A stretch of 9,653 nt of DNA. It comes from Kordiimonadaceae bacterium UBA4441. Its GTDB lineage: Bacteria; Pseudomonadota; Alphaproteobacteria; Sphingomonadales; Emcibacteraceae. Both the position numbers and the translations under genes were made by a program. The stretch is from the NCBI GenBank assembly GCA_002390425.1, contig DGPL01000023.1, forward strand, positions 1-9,653. Direction: 5' to 3'. The notes under the pieces were generated by a model. It was given only the letters and a program-made list of their open reading frames with translations. It searched no databases and was not told the origin of the DNA. Shown here piece by piece: positions 1-6,743 of this stretch. Every line of letters starts with the position of its first letter. The stretch's first letter is position 1.

Positions 1-528
1 ACTTGGTCTGACGGGATACAGTATTTCAAGCAGTTTTAAAAGCTTGAAACCATGGCGCGTACGAAGAATGTAAGACTATTTTACAAAGAAATTTCAAGAG
101 ATGCAGTATTTGATATTTTTGGCGATGAAACAGCCATAAAAAGAATATTAATTAATCTGCTTTCTAACGCGATTAAATTTACGGAAAGTGGTGGCATTGT
201 TACCTGTTCAATATCCGTAAACGATAATGGTGACGCAGAGCTTAGTATTAAAGATACTGGCATCGGTATCCCAGAAGATAAAATTGAACACGTCTTAAGT
301 CCGTTTGGACAAGATACCGATGCACAAGTCATGGTTAAGTCTGAAGCTGGAACAGGTTTAGGGTTATCTATTGTGAAGTAGCTTGCTGACATGCATGGGG
401 GCGAGTTTATATTAGAAAGTAAAGTTGGCGTTGGTACTTCTGCTACTATCGTTATAACTAAAAATAGAATAATTGAAGTTAAAAGAATAAAACCTGAGCA
501 GAGTACAAAAATTCTTCGAACTGCTTAA
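1..528 (+). pseudogene. Sensor histidine kinase, C-terminal ATPase remnant (5' end outside window)
   Basis: This is the catalytic ATP-binding domain (HATPase_c) of a two-component or hybrid sensor kinase, which would autophosphorylate a His upstream. In the frame starting at base 52 the N box (NLLSNAIKF), G1 box (DTGIGIP), F box (SPFGQ) and G2 box (GTGLGLSIVK) appear in order. Right after the G2 box an in-frame TAG (379-381) stops translation. The same frame then continues with LADMHGG and a VGVGTSATIVI strand, the normal end of the domain, to a TAA at 526-528. Upstream, the expected text before ATG-GCG (SLKP, bases 41-52) lies in another frame, and frame 1 has a TAA at 37-39, so at least one indel occurred near base 50. 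No phosphoacceptor-His domain is visible in the window. A shortened 109-residue product from ATG 52 is possible, but I see no good ribosome-binding site for it. The two lesions argue for decay. Confidence 0.85.
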
Positions 529-603
529 ATTTAAATTTGAGATAGCACCTAAAAAAGTATTAATGTTCGATCGGCTAAAATTACTTTGGATATTTGCTTT
601 TAT

Positions 604-632
604 TTGACAGGCAGGATATATGTCTTTTAAAT
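604..632 (+). promoter_or_regulatory. Sigma70-type promoter for the TPR gene
   Basis: A perfect -35 hexamer TTGACA (604-609) is followed by a 17-bp spacer and a -10-like TTAAAT (627-632, four of six consensus positions). Initiation would fall near base 639, giving a leader of about 20 nt with a weak AAAGAAG ribosome-binding site (644-650) 7 nt before the ATG at 658. The rest of 529-657 holds no gene that I can support. This is inferred from consensus matching only. Confidence 0.6.
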
Positions 633-657
633 AATCATGCACTAAAGAAGTATTCAA

Positions 658-2340
658 ATGAATAAGAAAAAAGAACTATCAACTGAACAAGCACTTGAAC
701 TAGCTCAAAAAGCTGCGGATGCAGGAAAAAAGGAAAAGGCAGAAAAATATTATAATGCCATTTTAAATAAATATCCTGAAAACCAAGATGCAATTCATGG
801 CATTAAAGCTTTAAATCCTAATACACTCTTCAGAAGTGATTTAGATGAACTTAAAGCCGAATTAGAAGATAAGAAATTCCGTGATGTTGAAGTGCGTTCA
901 AAAATGTATCTTGATTTATATCCAGAAGTGTTTGAATTATATCATTATTTGGGTATTGCTTTATCCAATCAAAATAAACATGGCGAAGCATTGCCCGTTT
1001 TGAAAAAAGCAGCACGATTAAATCCAAATGATGCTGATGTTCAATTTCATCTTGGAACGAGTTTTTTCCGACAAAGAGATTTTAAAAGATCCATTGTTTG
1101 CTATAAAAAAACTGTTGAGTTATCACCAGAATATGGTGAAGCCCATTTCCAAGCTGGCAACGCTTTCTTTGAATTGAAAGATTTTAAGAACTCGCTTGAA
1201 GCATACGAAATTGCAATTAAATTCTTTCCAAAATCATTAAACGTGCTATCTAATATGGCTGATTGCTATTACTCTATGGGAAACCATAAAGAAGCAATAA
1301 AGTTGTTTGAGCAACTTTTAGAACAAACAGATAAAAAAGCCGTTATTTACAACAAAATTGGCGATGTGCAATTGGTTAGTGGGCAATTTAATGATGCTAT
1401 TGCGACTTATGCTAAGGCAATTGAATCTGATCCCTCAATCATGGAGTTTCATATTAAGCAAGCTGATGTGCATAAGATCAAAGGTGATTACGAAGCAGCT
1501 ATAAAAAAATATGAAGATGTTCTTTCAAACGATGTTAATAATCCGGTCTCAATTGCTAACTTGTCTGTGTTAAATCATTTGTTAGGTCATGATGATAAAT
1601 CGAAAGAATATCTTGAAAAATTAGATGATAATTTATTTATGAACTTGCCCAATGTCGTATCAAAGCAATTTTGCGGTTCTTATAAAAGGTTTATGACTAA
1701 GCTATTAGAATTTAAAGAAAATAGTAAAAGTAAGACTTCTAAAAAACTTAAAAAAATTTGGGCCTTTGGTGGTGATAATGCCCTTTCTTTAAAAGGGCAA
1801 CAGGCTACTTTTGAAGGTCAAAATTATGAGTTTGATGCCAAGTGGACAGTTAATGACCGTGCGTTGTTAATTGCTCAAAGCGGAAGTGGCGTGTTTAAAT
1901 TGTCTATAAATCATCAGTTTTCAAAATTTGAAAAAGGAACAAATGTTCTTTTGGCTTTCGGATCTAATGACTTTATACCTAGTGCTTTATTTTTGCAGGA
2001 TGTAAAAAATAATTTTGATAACATTTCTAAGAGTGTCACTGGATTGGCTACTGGATATTTTAATAATAGTCTAGCTATGGTTCGTGAACATGAATTAAAT
2101 CCGATTTATGTTTCCATACCGGCGCCTGTTGTTGATGTAAATATTGATGGGGCAAAGGAAGTAAGTGTCCTAATTCAACAATTTAATGCCGAGCTTAAAA
2201 AACTTTGTGATGGTGAAAAAGTGACTTATGTTGATCTATTTTCGTTTACGGATAATGGTGATGGTTGTGCGGATCAAAGTAAATACCTTGAAGGTATTCG
2301 TCTGCTGCCGACAGCAATAGGTGATGCTCTGGCCCAATAA
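658..2340 (+). CDS. TPR-repeat protein with C-terminal degenerate SGNH-like domain
   Basis: This is a 560-residue, Lys/Asn-rich protein without signal peptide or membrane segment, so probably cytoplasmic. Residues about 9-42 form one tetratricopeptide repeat. Residues about 93-294 hold six more in tandem, with typical A/G spacing and NP or SP ends (for example LNPND, LSPEY, SDPS). TPRs scaffold protein contacts. After a Lys/Ser-rich linker (about 352-366), residues 367-560 resemble the SGNH/GDSL-hydrolase-like domain that follows TPRs in some proteobacterial proteins. IWAFGGDN (367-374) sits where the GDS block is expected, LLAFGSND (431-438) matches block III, and EGIRLLP (545-551) aligns with the usual DGxHLxP. 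The nucleophile Ser would be Asn374, the Asp Glu545 and the His Arg548, so hydrolase activity is unlikely. The TPR part is certain; the SGNH assignment is moderate. It is transcribed alone from the promoter at 604-632. Confidence 0.85.
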   Translation: MNKKKELSTEQALELAQKAADAGKKEKAEKYYNAILNKYPENQDAIHGIKALNPNTLFRSDLDELKAELEDKKFRDVEVRSKMYLDLYPEVFELYHYLGIALSNQNKHGEALPVLKKAARLNPNDADVQFHLGTSFFRQRDFKRSIVCYKKTVELSPEYGEAHFQAGNAFFELKDFKNSLEAYEIAIKFFPKSLNVLSNMADCYYSMGNHKEAIKLFEQLLEQTDKKAVIYNKIGDVQLVSGQFNDAIATYAKAIESDPSIMEFHIKQADVHKIKGDYEAAIKKYEDVLSNDVNNPVSIANLSVLNHLLGHDDKSKEYLEKLDDNLFMNLPNVVSKQFCGSYKRFMTKLLEFKENSKSKTSKKLKKIWAFGGDNALSLKGQQATFEGQNYEFDAKWTVNDRALLIAQSGSGVFKLSINHQFSKFEKGTNVLLAFGSNDFIPSALFLQDVKNNFDNISKSVTGLATGYFNNSLAMVREHELNPIYVSIPAPVVDVNIDGAKEVSVLIQQFNAELKKLCDGEKVTYVDLFSFTDNGDGCADQSKYLEGIRLLPTAIGDALAQ

Positions 2341-2350
2341 ATTGGGCCAG
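2329..2350. terminator. Perfect hairpin at the TPR/metY convergence
   Basis: The arms CTGGCCCAAT (2329-2338) and ATTGGGCCAG (2341-2350) are perfectly complementary around AA. The TPR stop codon (2338-2340) lies at the apex, and in RNA about 8 bp with a small loop would form. On the plus strand it is followed by a weak T-rich stretch (ATTAAATTCTTT). Sitting between convergent genes, it probably terminates the TPR transcript and may block readthrough from metY. The poor U-tract leaves the mechanism uncertain. Confidence 0.55.
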
Positions 2351-2363
2351 GCAATTAAATTCT

Positions 2364-3650
2364 TTATGCATTTAACGCTTTTTCAAGATCGGCAATAATA
2401 TCTTCCACATCTTCGATGCCAATGGATAATCTAATGACGTCTGGTCCTGCGCCTGCTTTGATTTGGTCAGCTTCGCTAAGCTGACTATGGGTTGTTGAAG
2501 CAGGATGTATGATTAAGCTTCGTGCATCACCAATGTTGGCAAGATGAGTAAATAATCCAACACTCTCAACCATTTTGACACCAGCATCATAACCATCTTT
2601 TAAACCGATTGTCATTACGGCACCACCACCCTTTGGCATATATTTTTGCTGCAATTGATGATAGGGATCATCATCAAGCCCTGAATATGAAACCCATGAA
2701 ATTTTATCATGTGATTTTAGATGGTTTGCTACCATTAATGCATTGTCGCAATGTTTCTGCATGCGTAGCGGTAGCGTTTCGATGCCATTTAAAATATAAA
2801 AGGCATTTTGCGGTGATAAGCATTGACCAATATCACGCAAAGAAAGAACGCGACACGCAATGGCAAAGGCAATATTTCCCATGGCGGGCCCAAACGTATC
2901 TCCAATCACAAGTCCATGATAACTGTCACAGGGTTTTGAAAAAGTGAAATATTTATCATTTTTCATCCAATCAAAATTACCACTATCGACAATAACACCA
3001 CCAATACTGTTTCCGTGCCCACCTAAGAATTTAGTGAGACTGTGAACGACGATATCTGCGCCATGTTCAATTGGGCGACAAAGATATGGTGTCGCCAGTG
3101 TGTTATCAACAACCATGACAATACCCGCTTCTTTTGCAACGGCGGCTATGCCTGCAAGATCTGTGACGATACCGCCAGGGTTTGCCAGGCTTTCCACAAA
3201 GATGGCTTTCACATTATCATTAAGGGACGCCTTGAAATTTTCAGGTGATGGATCAACAAAAGTTGTATTCCAACCAAATTTTTGAAAGCTATTGCCCATT
3301 TGGGTAATAGATCCGCCATAGAGTTTATTAGAGGCTAATATTTCATCACCAGGCTCAAGCAACATATGAAATACTGTGAATTGAGCTGCATGTCCGCTTG
3401 AAGTTGCGACAGCAGCAACGCCACCTTCTAATGCGGCGACACGTTCTTCTAACACGTTCGTGGTTGGGTTCATAAGGCGAGTATAGATATTTCCAAATTC
3501 CCTTAAGCCAAATAAATTTGCAGCATGGGCCGTATCATTAAATTTATAAGACGAGGTTTGATAAATCGGTGTTGCACAAGCGCCCGTTGTGGGATCAGGG
3601 TTTTGACCCGCGTGAAGCGATAATGTGGAAAATTTATAATTCTCTGACAT
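2364..3650 (-). CDS. metY: O-acetylhomoserine sulfhydrylase (aminocarboxypropyltransferase)
   Basis: This PLP enzyme of the Cys/Met metabolism family (cystathionine gamma-synthase fold, aspartate aminotransferase type I) joins sulfide to O-acetylhomoserine, giving homocysteine for methionine synthesis in the cytoplasm. The N-terminal FSTLSLHAGQ, the phosphate-binding YTRLMNPT (56-63), the VVDNT Asp (D182), the Schiff-base Lys in HSLTKFLGGHG (K207) and the substrate-carboxylate Arg in GDARSLIIHPASTTHSQL (R377) are all in place. At 428 residues it matches the long MetY group rather than the shorter MetZ or MetB proteins of roughly 390-400. Preference for O-acetyl over O-succinyl homoserine is inferred from that length class. 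AAGGAAA (3659-3665) lies 8 nt before the ATG. It is divergent from the amidohydrolase and convergent with the TPR gene. I looked for a SAM-II riboswitch in the 139-bp leader and recognised none. Confidence 0.94.
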   Translation of the reverse strand: MSENYKFSTLSLHAGQNPDPTTGACATPIYQTSSYKFNDTAHAANLFGLREFGNIYTRLMNPTTNVLEERVAALEGGVAAVATSSGHAAQFTVFHMLLEPGDEILASNKLYGGSITQMGNSFQKFGWNTTFVDPSPENFKASLNDNVKAIFVESLANPGGIVTDLAGIAAVAKEAGIVMVVDNTLATPYLCRPIEHGADIVVHSLTKFLGGHGNSIGGVIVDSGNFDWMKNDKYFTFSKPCDSYHGLVIGDTFGPAMGNIAFAIACRVLSLRDIGQCLSPQNAFYILNGIETLPLRMQKHCDNALMVANHLKSHDKISWVSYSGLDDDPYHQLQQKYMPKGGGAVMTIGLKDGYDAGVKMVESVGLFTHLANIGDARSLIIHPASTTHSQLSEADQIKAGAGPDVIRLSIGIEDVEDIIADLEKALNA

Positions 3651-3737
3651 TTGTTATATTTCCTTTTTTAATATCTATGACGAATTCCATTAATTCTGAG
3701 TAACAAACAAAATTCATTCAATCAAGAAGAGCTTTAT

Positions 3738-3751
3738 ATTTCCATGGAAAT
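3738..3751. promoter_or_regulatory. 14-bp perfect palindrome, candidate operator
   Basis: ATTTCCATGGAAAT is fully self-complementary and sits in the 139-bp gap between divergent metY and the amidohydrolase gene. It overlaps a possible plus-strand -10 (TATATT, 3735-3740) and lies about 40 bp before the GTG start. A second dyad, GAATT-N5-AATTC (3682-3696), lies nearer metY. A regulator-binding site is the simplest reading. It does not resemble the MetJ box (AGACGTCT). Function is inferred from position and symmetry only. Confidence 0.4.
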
Positions 3752-3778
3752 GGTCAATACTTGAAAGAAAATTATAAA

Positions 3779-3784
3779 GGGAGG
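3779..3784 (+). promoter_or_regulatory. Ribosome-binding site fixing the GTG start
   Basis: GGGAGG, within AAAGGGAGGAA, lies 5 nt before GTG 3790. It is the only strong Shine-Dalgarno sequence here, and starting at this GTG gives a complete signal peptide. The first in-frame ATG (3814) would cut that peptide in half. Confidence 0.8.
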
Positions 3785-3789
3785 AACAA

Positions 3790-5028
3790 GTGAAGTATTT
3801 TTTCAAGACATTAATGCTGTTTTTTATCATGTCTGCTGTGTCGTATGCACAGGAGAATGAACAAAAGGCGCGTGAAGTCAGCATTATTCACGCAGGAACA
3901 TTATTAAGCATTGCCGGTGAAGAACCACTTAAAATGCAGTCAATAATCGTTGAAGGTAATAAAATTATTTCAATAGAAGCAGGGTATGTTGAAATTGCGG
4001 GCGCAAGAATTGTTGATATGCGAGATAAGTTCGTTATGGCGGGGTTATTTGATTCACATATTCATATGGCAGAGAGGGATTTAAATAACCCGCTGGCTAA
4101 TGCCGCAGATCATGCACTGATGGGGGTAAAGAATAGCCGGAAAGTGTTGATGGCAGGGTTTACGACTGTTCGTGACCTTGGGGCGCGTGATGATACACTT
4201 TATAAAGTTATTGATGCGATTGAAGATGGTGAAATTATTGGTCCGCGCATAATACCCGGCGGCATTATTATTGGTGTGGAAAGTCGCGCAAACGGCAGAG
4301 AATGTAACGGCATTGAAAGTTGCCGCAAAACCACTCGTGACATGATCAAAGAGGGGGCACAGTGGATAAAAATAAGATCAAGTTGTCGTGGTGGGCAATT
4401 ATGTGCCAATGAGGATGGGCCGCCAATCTTTTTTGATGATGAAATTCAAACAATTATTGATGTCGCAAAAAAATATAAAATTCCGGTCGCAACACATTCA
4501 CATACGCGTGACAGTTCATTGCAAGTTCTAAAATATGATATTAGGAGCCTTGAACATGGGACATTCATGAAAGAAGAAGCCATGGACATGATGATTGAAA
4601 AGGATGTGATATTTGTGCCGACTATGTCAAATTTGGATGAAACGAGTGCGCGTGCGCACAACCCTGAAACTGATCCCATTTTCGCTACGCATAGTATGAA
4701 ATTTGTTGAGCGCCAACCCAAAACTTTACTTAAGGCATATGAAAAGGGTGTAAAGATCGCAACGGGTACAGATGGTCGCGGTAGAAATGCGGGTACCAAT
4801 TACCGGGAAATAGAATATTTCGTCAGAACAGGCATTCCCATATCAGAAACCCTTAAGATGGCAACAATTAATAGTGCAGAACTACTTGGGTTTGCAGATA
4901 CACTTGGAACAATTGAAGAAGGTAAGCTTGCGGATATTATTGCCATGGATGGCAGTCCTCTTGAGAAAATAGAAAATATTCGAAAAGTGATTTTCGTAAT
5001 GAAAGACGGTAAAATTTATAAGGAATAG
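3790..5028 (+). CDS. Exported metal-dependent amidohydrolase (dipeptidase/imidazolonepropionase-like)
   Basis: A Sec signal peptide (about 1-20, hydrophobic core LMLFFIMSAV, cleavage after SYA) sends this 412-residue enzyme to the periplasm. The rest is a complete amidohydrolase-superfamily barrel with its small beta domain. Residues visible are HxH in GLFDSHIHM (H90, H92), the likely carbamylated Lys in WIKIRSS (K194), H236 and H238 in VATHSHTR, H256 in SLEHG and Asp in TGTDGRGR (D328), ending with the EEGKLADIIAMDGSPL strand. This arrangement matches the binuclear group with imidazolonepropionase-like proteins and Xaa-Pro or Xaa-Arg carboxydipeptidases. Peptide or N-acyl amino acid hydrolysis is therefore likely, but the substrate cannot be read from sequence. 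Cys residues C172, C178, C199 and C205 could form disulfides in the periplasm. It starts at GTG and appears to be transcribed alone, divergently from metY. Confidence 0.9.
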   Translation: MKYFFKTLMLFFIMSAVSYAQENEQKAREVSIIHAGTLLSIAGEEPLKMQSIIVEGNKIISIEAGYVEIAGARIVDMRDKFVMAGLFDSHIHMAERDLNNPLANAADHALMGVKNSRKVLMAGFTTVRDLGARDDTLYKVIDAIEDGEIIGPRIIPGGIIIGVESRANGRECNGIESCRKTTRDMIKEGAQWIKIRSSCRGGQLCANEDGPPIFFDDEIQTIIDVAKKYKIPVATHSHTRDSSLQVLKYDIRSLEHGTFMKEEAMDMMIEKDVIFVPTMSNLDETSARAHNPETDPIFATHSMKFVERQPKTLLKAYEKGVKIATGTDGRGRNAGTNYREIEYFVRTGIPISETLKMATINSAELLGFADTLGTIEEGKLADIIAMDGSPLEKIENIRKVIFVMKDGKIYKE

Positions 5029-5058
5029 CAGTTAATATTTCTGTGAATTAATTTAATT

Positions 5059-5087
5059 GGCCGGCAGTGCTTGAAATACTGCCAGCC
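5059..5087 (+). other. Intergenic hairpin between amidohydrolase and DinB genes
   Basis: GGCAGT (5063-5068) pairs with ACTGCC (5078-5083) across a 9-nt loop. GGC/GCC extends the stem beyond one C-A mismatch. No T-run follows, so it is a poor intrinsic terminator, though it could stabilise the upstream mRNA 3' end. The loop also begins a TTGAAA (5071-5076) placed 17 bp before TATTTA (5094-5099), a weak candidate promoter for the next operon. Confidence 0.35.
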
Positions 5088-5163
5088 ATGCCATATTTAC
5101 TTATATATCAATATAGACATGTAACAGTGGGTTAAATCGATAGAGCCCAAAGGAGATAAACCC

Positions 5164-5697
5164 ATGGCCATCATGCCAATGACAGAATTTGATCGTTTTA
5201 TGAGAATGTTTGACCGGATGTTTGATTTCGTTGAAACATATATTCATAAAACACCTGATGATAAATATGAATGGATTCCTTTGGATGGCCCGGGCGTTAG
5301 CTTTGGTGACCGTTTGGAAAATATTACCATTAAAGGGTTATATGTTCATTTGACGACATCAGAAGACGGTTTCGTCAGATCACTATTAAGTGTTGAAGAC
5401 GGGGGAGAAATTCCACTGCCAATCAATGAAGAGCTTACCAATTCAGTTTATGACGGTGATTTTGTCGCAATGGGTCGTGAAATTCATGAAAATTGCATGG
5501 AAATGCTTAAGGAGTTAACCCCTGAGGACTTAACCAAGACAGTTTGGTTCCAAGGTGGCGAATATAGCGCAATGGGCTTTCTTTGGGCGTTATATGGACA
5601 TTATGCCTATCACCTAGGGAATATCGACACCTATATGCGTCAGGGAGATATGAAGCCCACAGCATTCTTTAATTTCACAGAATCTGAAATGGCGTAA
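5164..5697 (+). CDS. DinB-fold (DinB/DUF664-like) putative metalloprotein
   Basis: This is a 177-residue soluble protein without signal peptide. The pattern fits the DinB/YfiT four-helix-bundle superfamily: an early helix, a helix carrying VHLTTSED with H62, and a late helix GHYAYHLGNIDTYMR with H146 and H150. Those three His residues would bind one divalent metal. Family members include bacillithiol- or mycothiol-dependent transferases, a maleylpyruvate isomerase and many proteins of unknown function, so no reaction can be assigned. The start at 5164 is fixed by AAAGGAG (5149-5155), 8 nt upstream; later Met codons at residues 4 and 6 lack such support. It is followed 6 nt later by the racemase gene, so the two are probably co-transcribed and translationally coupled. 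The fold call rests on the motif pattern alone. Confidence 0.72.
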   Translation: MAIMPMTEFDRFMRMFDRMFDFVETYIHKTPDDKYEWIPLDGPGVSFGDRLENITIKGLYVHLTTSEDGFVRSLLSVEDGGEIPLPINEELTNSVYDGDFVAMGREIHENCMEMLKELTPEDLTKTVWFQGGEYSAMGFLWALYGHYAYHLGNIDTYMRQGDMKPTAFFNFTESEMA

Positions 5698-5703
5698 TTT
5701 CAC

Positions 5704-6396
5704 ATGAAAACAATTGGTCTCATTGGCGGTATGAGCTGGGAAAGTATGGCTCATTATTATAGTGGCTTAAACGAAGGCATTAAGGCGAAACTTGGCGGTC
5801 TTCATAGCGCGAAAATTGCAATGGTCAGTGTTGATTTTGCACCAATTGAAAAATTGCAACATTTAGGTGATTGGGATGCGACTGCTGATATATTAATTGA
5901 TGCCGCAAAAAACGTCGAAGTGGCTGGTGCAGATTTCGTTATGACCTGCACAAATACAATGCATGAGGTTGCTCCTAAGATAGAAGAAGAGATTTCAATA
6001 CCTATATTGCATATTGCCGATGCGACAGCTGATGCCATTAAGGATAAAGAATTTAAAAAAGTAGGACTACTTGGAACAGCGTTTACAATGAAGCGTGCCT
6101 TTTATAAAGGAAGACTTACTGATAAACATAACATAGAGGTTATTACGCCTAATGATGAGGAGCGTAAAATCGTTCATGATGTGATTTATCAAGAACTATG
6201 CCTTGGTGAGATTAAAGACACATCGAAAGCAGTATATTTAAAGATCATAGAAAGACTAGCTAAAGCAGGCGCTGAAGCCTTAATTCTTGGATGCACAGAA
6301 ATAGGTATGCTTGTAAACCAATCAGATACAAATGTAATACTTTTGGATACAACAGCAATCCATGCAGAAAAAGCCGTAGAGCTAGCGACCGAATAA
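5704..6396 (+). CDS. Aspartate/glutamate racemase family protein, YgeA-like
   Basis: This PLP-independent amino acid racemase interconverts L and D enantiomers by two-base proton transfer, in the cytoplasm. Motifs in order are the N-terminal IGLIGGMSWESM, VSVDFAPIE, CTNTMH (82-87) and ALILGCTEIGML (192-203). Length is 230 residues, the size I recall for E. coli YgeA. The catalytic positions are Thr83 and Cys197, the atypical Thr/Cys pair reported for the E. coli L-Asp/Glu-specific enzyme, rather than the two Cys of classical aspartate or glutamate racemases. That predicts similar use of L-Asp or L-Glu, although broad-specificity racemases share this family. The ATG follows the DinB stop by 6 nt and has no clear Shine-Dalgarno sequence, so coupled translation is likely. 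The gene converges on the minus-strand isomerase with only 4 bp between stop codons. Confidence 0.92.
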   Translation: MKTIGLIGGMSWESMAHYYSGLNEGIKAKLGGLHSAKIAMVSVDFAPIEKLQHLGDWDATADILIDAAKNVEVAGADFVMTCTNTMHEVAPKIEEEISIPILHIADATADAIKDKEFKKVGLLGTAFTMKRAFYKGRLTDKHNIEVITPNDEERKIVHDVIYQELCLGEIKDTSKAVYLKIIERLAKAGAEALILGCTEIGMLVNQSDTNVILLDTTAIHAEKAVELATE

Positions 6397-6400
6397 AAAC

Positions 6401-6742
6401 TTATTTTATTTGCTTATTATAACTTGGACCATGTAAATCAACTACTTCAACACTGGTGCATTTGGTATTGCCTACAATAGGGGCTATCTTTTCCAGCACG
6501 TTATTTGTTATCAATAGTTTTTGTTCATCGGTTCGTCCAGGAAGTATTTTGACTGTCAAATGAATAAAATCATCGCGGTCTAGTCCTGATTTATAATATT
6601 CAACTTTGGTCGCACGCACTTTAATAGCGGTAGTGTCAAAAAGACCCGTTTCTTCAATGCCGGCAAAGGACATATTGACAAGACCCTTTATGTCTAGAGC
6701 AGCTTCAAGTTCGCTTGTATATTCAATAATGCAATGTGGCAT
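6401..6742 (-). CDS. 5-carboxymethyl-2-hydroxymuconate isomerase-like tautomerase
   Basis: This is a small tautomerase-superfamily enzyme (HpaF/CHMI type) of 113 residues, slightly shorter than E. coli HpaF. MPHCIIEYTSELE gives the mature N-terminal Pro that acts as the general base after Met removal. IKVRATKVEYYKSG (40-53), FIHLTVKILPGRTDEQK (59-75) and VEVVDLHGPSYNK (98-110) follow the family pattern. CHMI isomerises a ring-cleavage product of homoprotocatechuate on the way from 4-hydroxyphenylacetate or tyrosine to central metabolism. No other hpa gene is visible here, so the physiological substrate is uncertain. It is the second gene of a minus-strand operon: its ATG is 1 nt past the ancestral stop of the arginase-like gene, and its GAAGGAA ribosome-binding site (6752-6758) lies inside that gene's 3' end. 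An early stop upstream may reduce its translation. Confidence 0.85.
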   Translation of the reverse strand: MPHCIIEYTSELEAALDIKGLVNMSFAGIEETGLFDTTAIKVRATKVEYYKSGLDRDDFIHLTVKILPGRTDEQKLLITNNVLEKIAPIVGNTKCTSVEVVDLHGPSYNKQIK

Positions 6743-6743
6743 A

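Noticed and set aside
379..381. TAG in the kinase and TAA in the arginase-like gene as signs of stop-codon recoding
   Set aside because: The two stops are different codons, both also end normal genes here (TAG at 5026-5028, TAA elsewhere), the kinase has an additional frame break, and no selenocysteine- or pyrrolysine-type element is visible.
2609..2947. Plus-strand open frame opposite metY
   Set aside because: It lies wholly inside the conserved metY gene on the other strand, has no recognisable motif and is best explained as an antisense shadow.
3651..3789. SAM-II or other methionine riboswitch upstream of metY
   Set aside because: The minus-strand leader is AT-rich, and I could not find the SAM-II pseudoknot core or any SAM-I-type stems; only a short dyad and a palindrome are present.
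4446..4799. Minus-strand open frame opposite the amidohydrolase
   Set aside because: It covers the codons for catalytic residues H236 to D328 of the amidohydrolase and has no ribosome-binding site or family resemblance.
6397..6400. Possible bidirectional terminator between the convergent racemase and isomerase genes
   Set aside because: Only short A/T runs (AATAAAA and TTTTATT) are present, with no GC stem, so I do not call a terminator.
3790..6742. A single amino acid-degradation gene cluster or novel defence system
   Set aside because: Genes lie in separate transcription units on both strands, the enzymes do not share consecutive reactions, and no nuclease, toxin, reverse transcriptase, phage or mobile gene is present.
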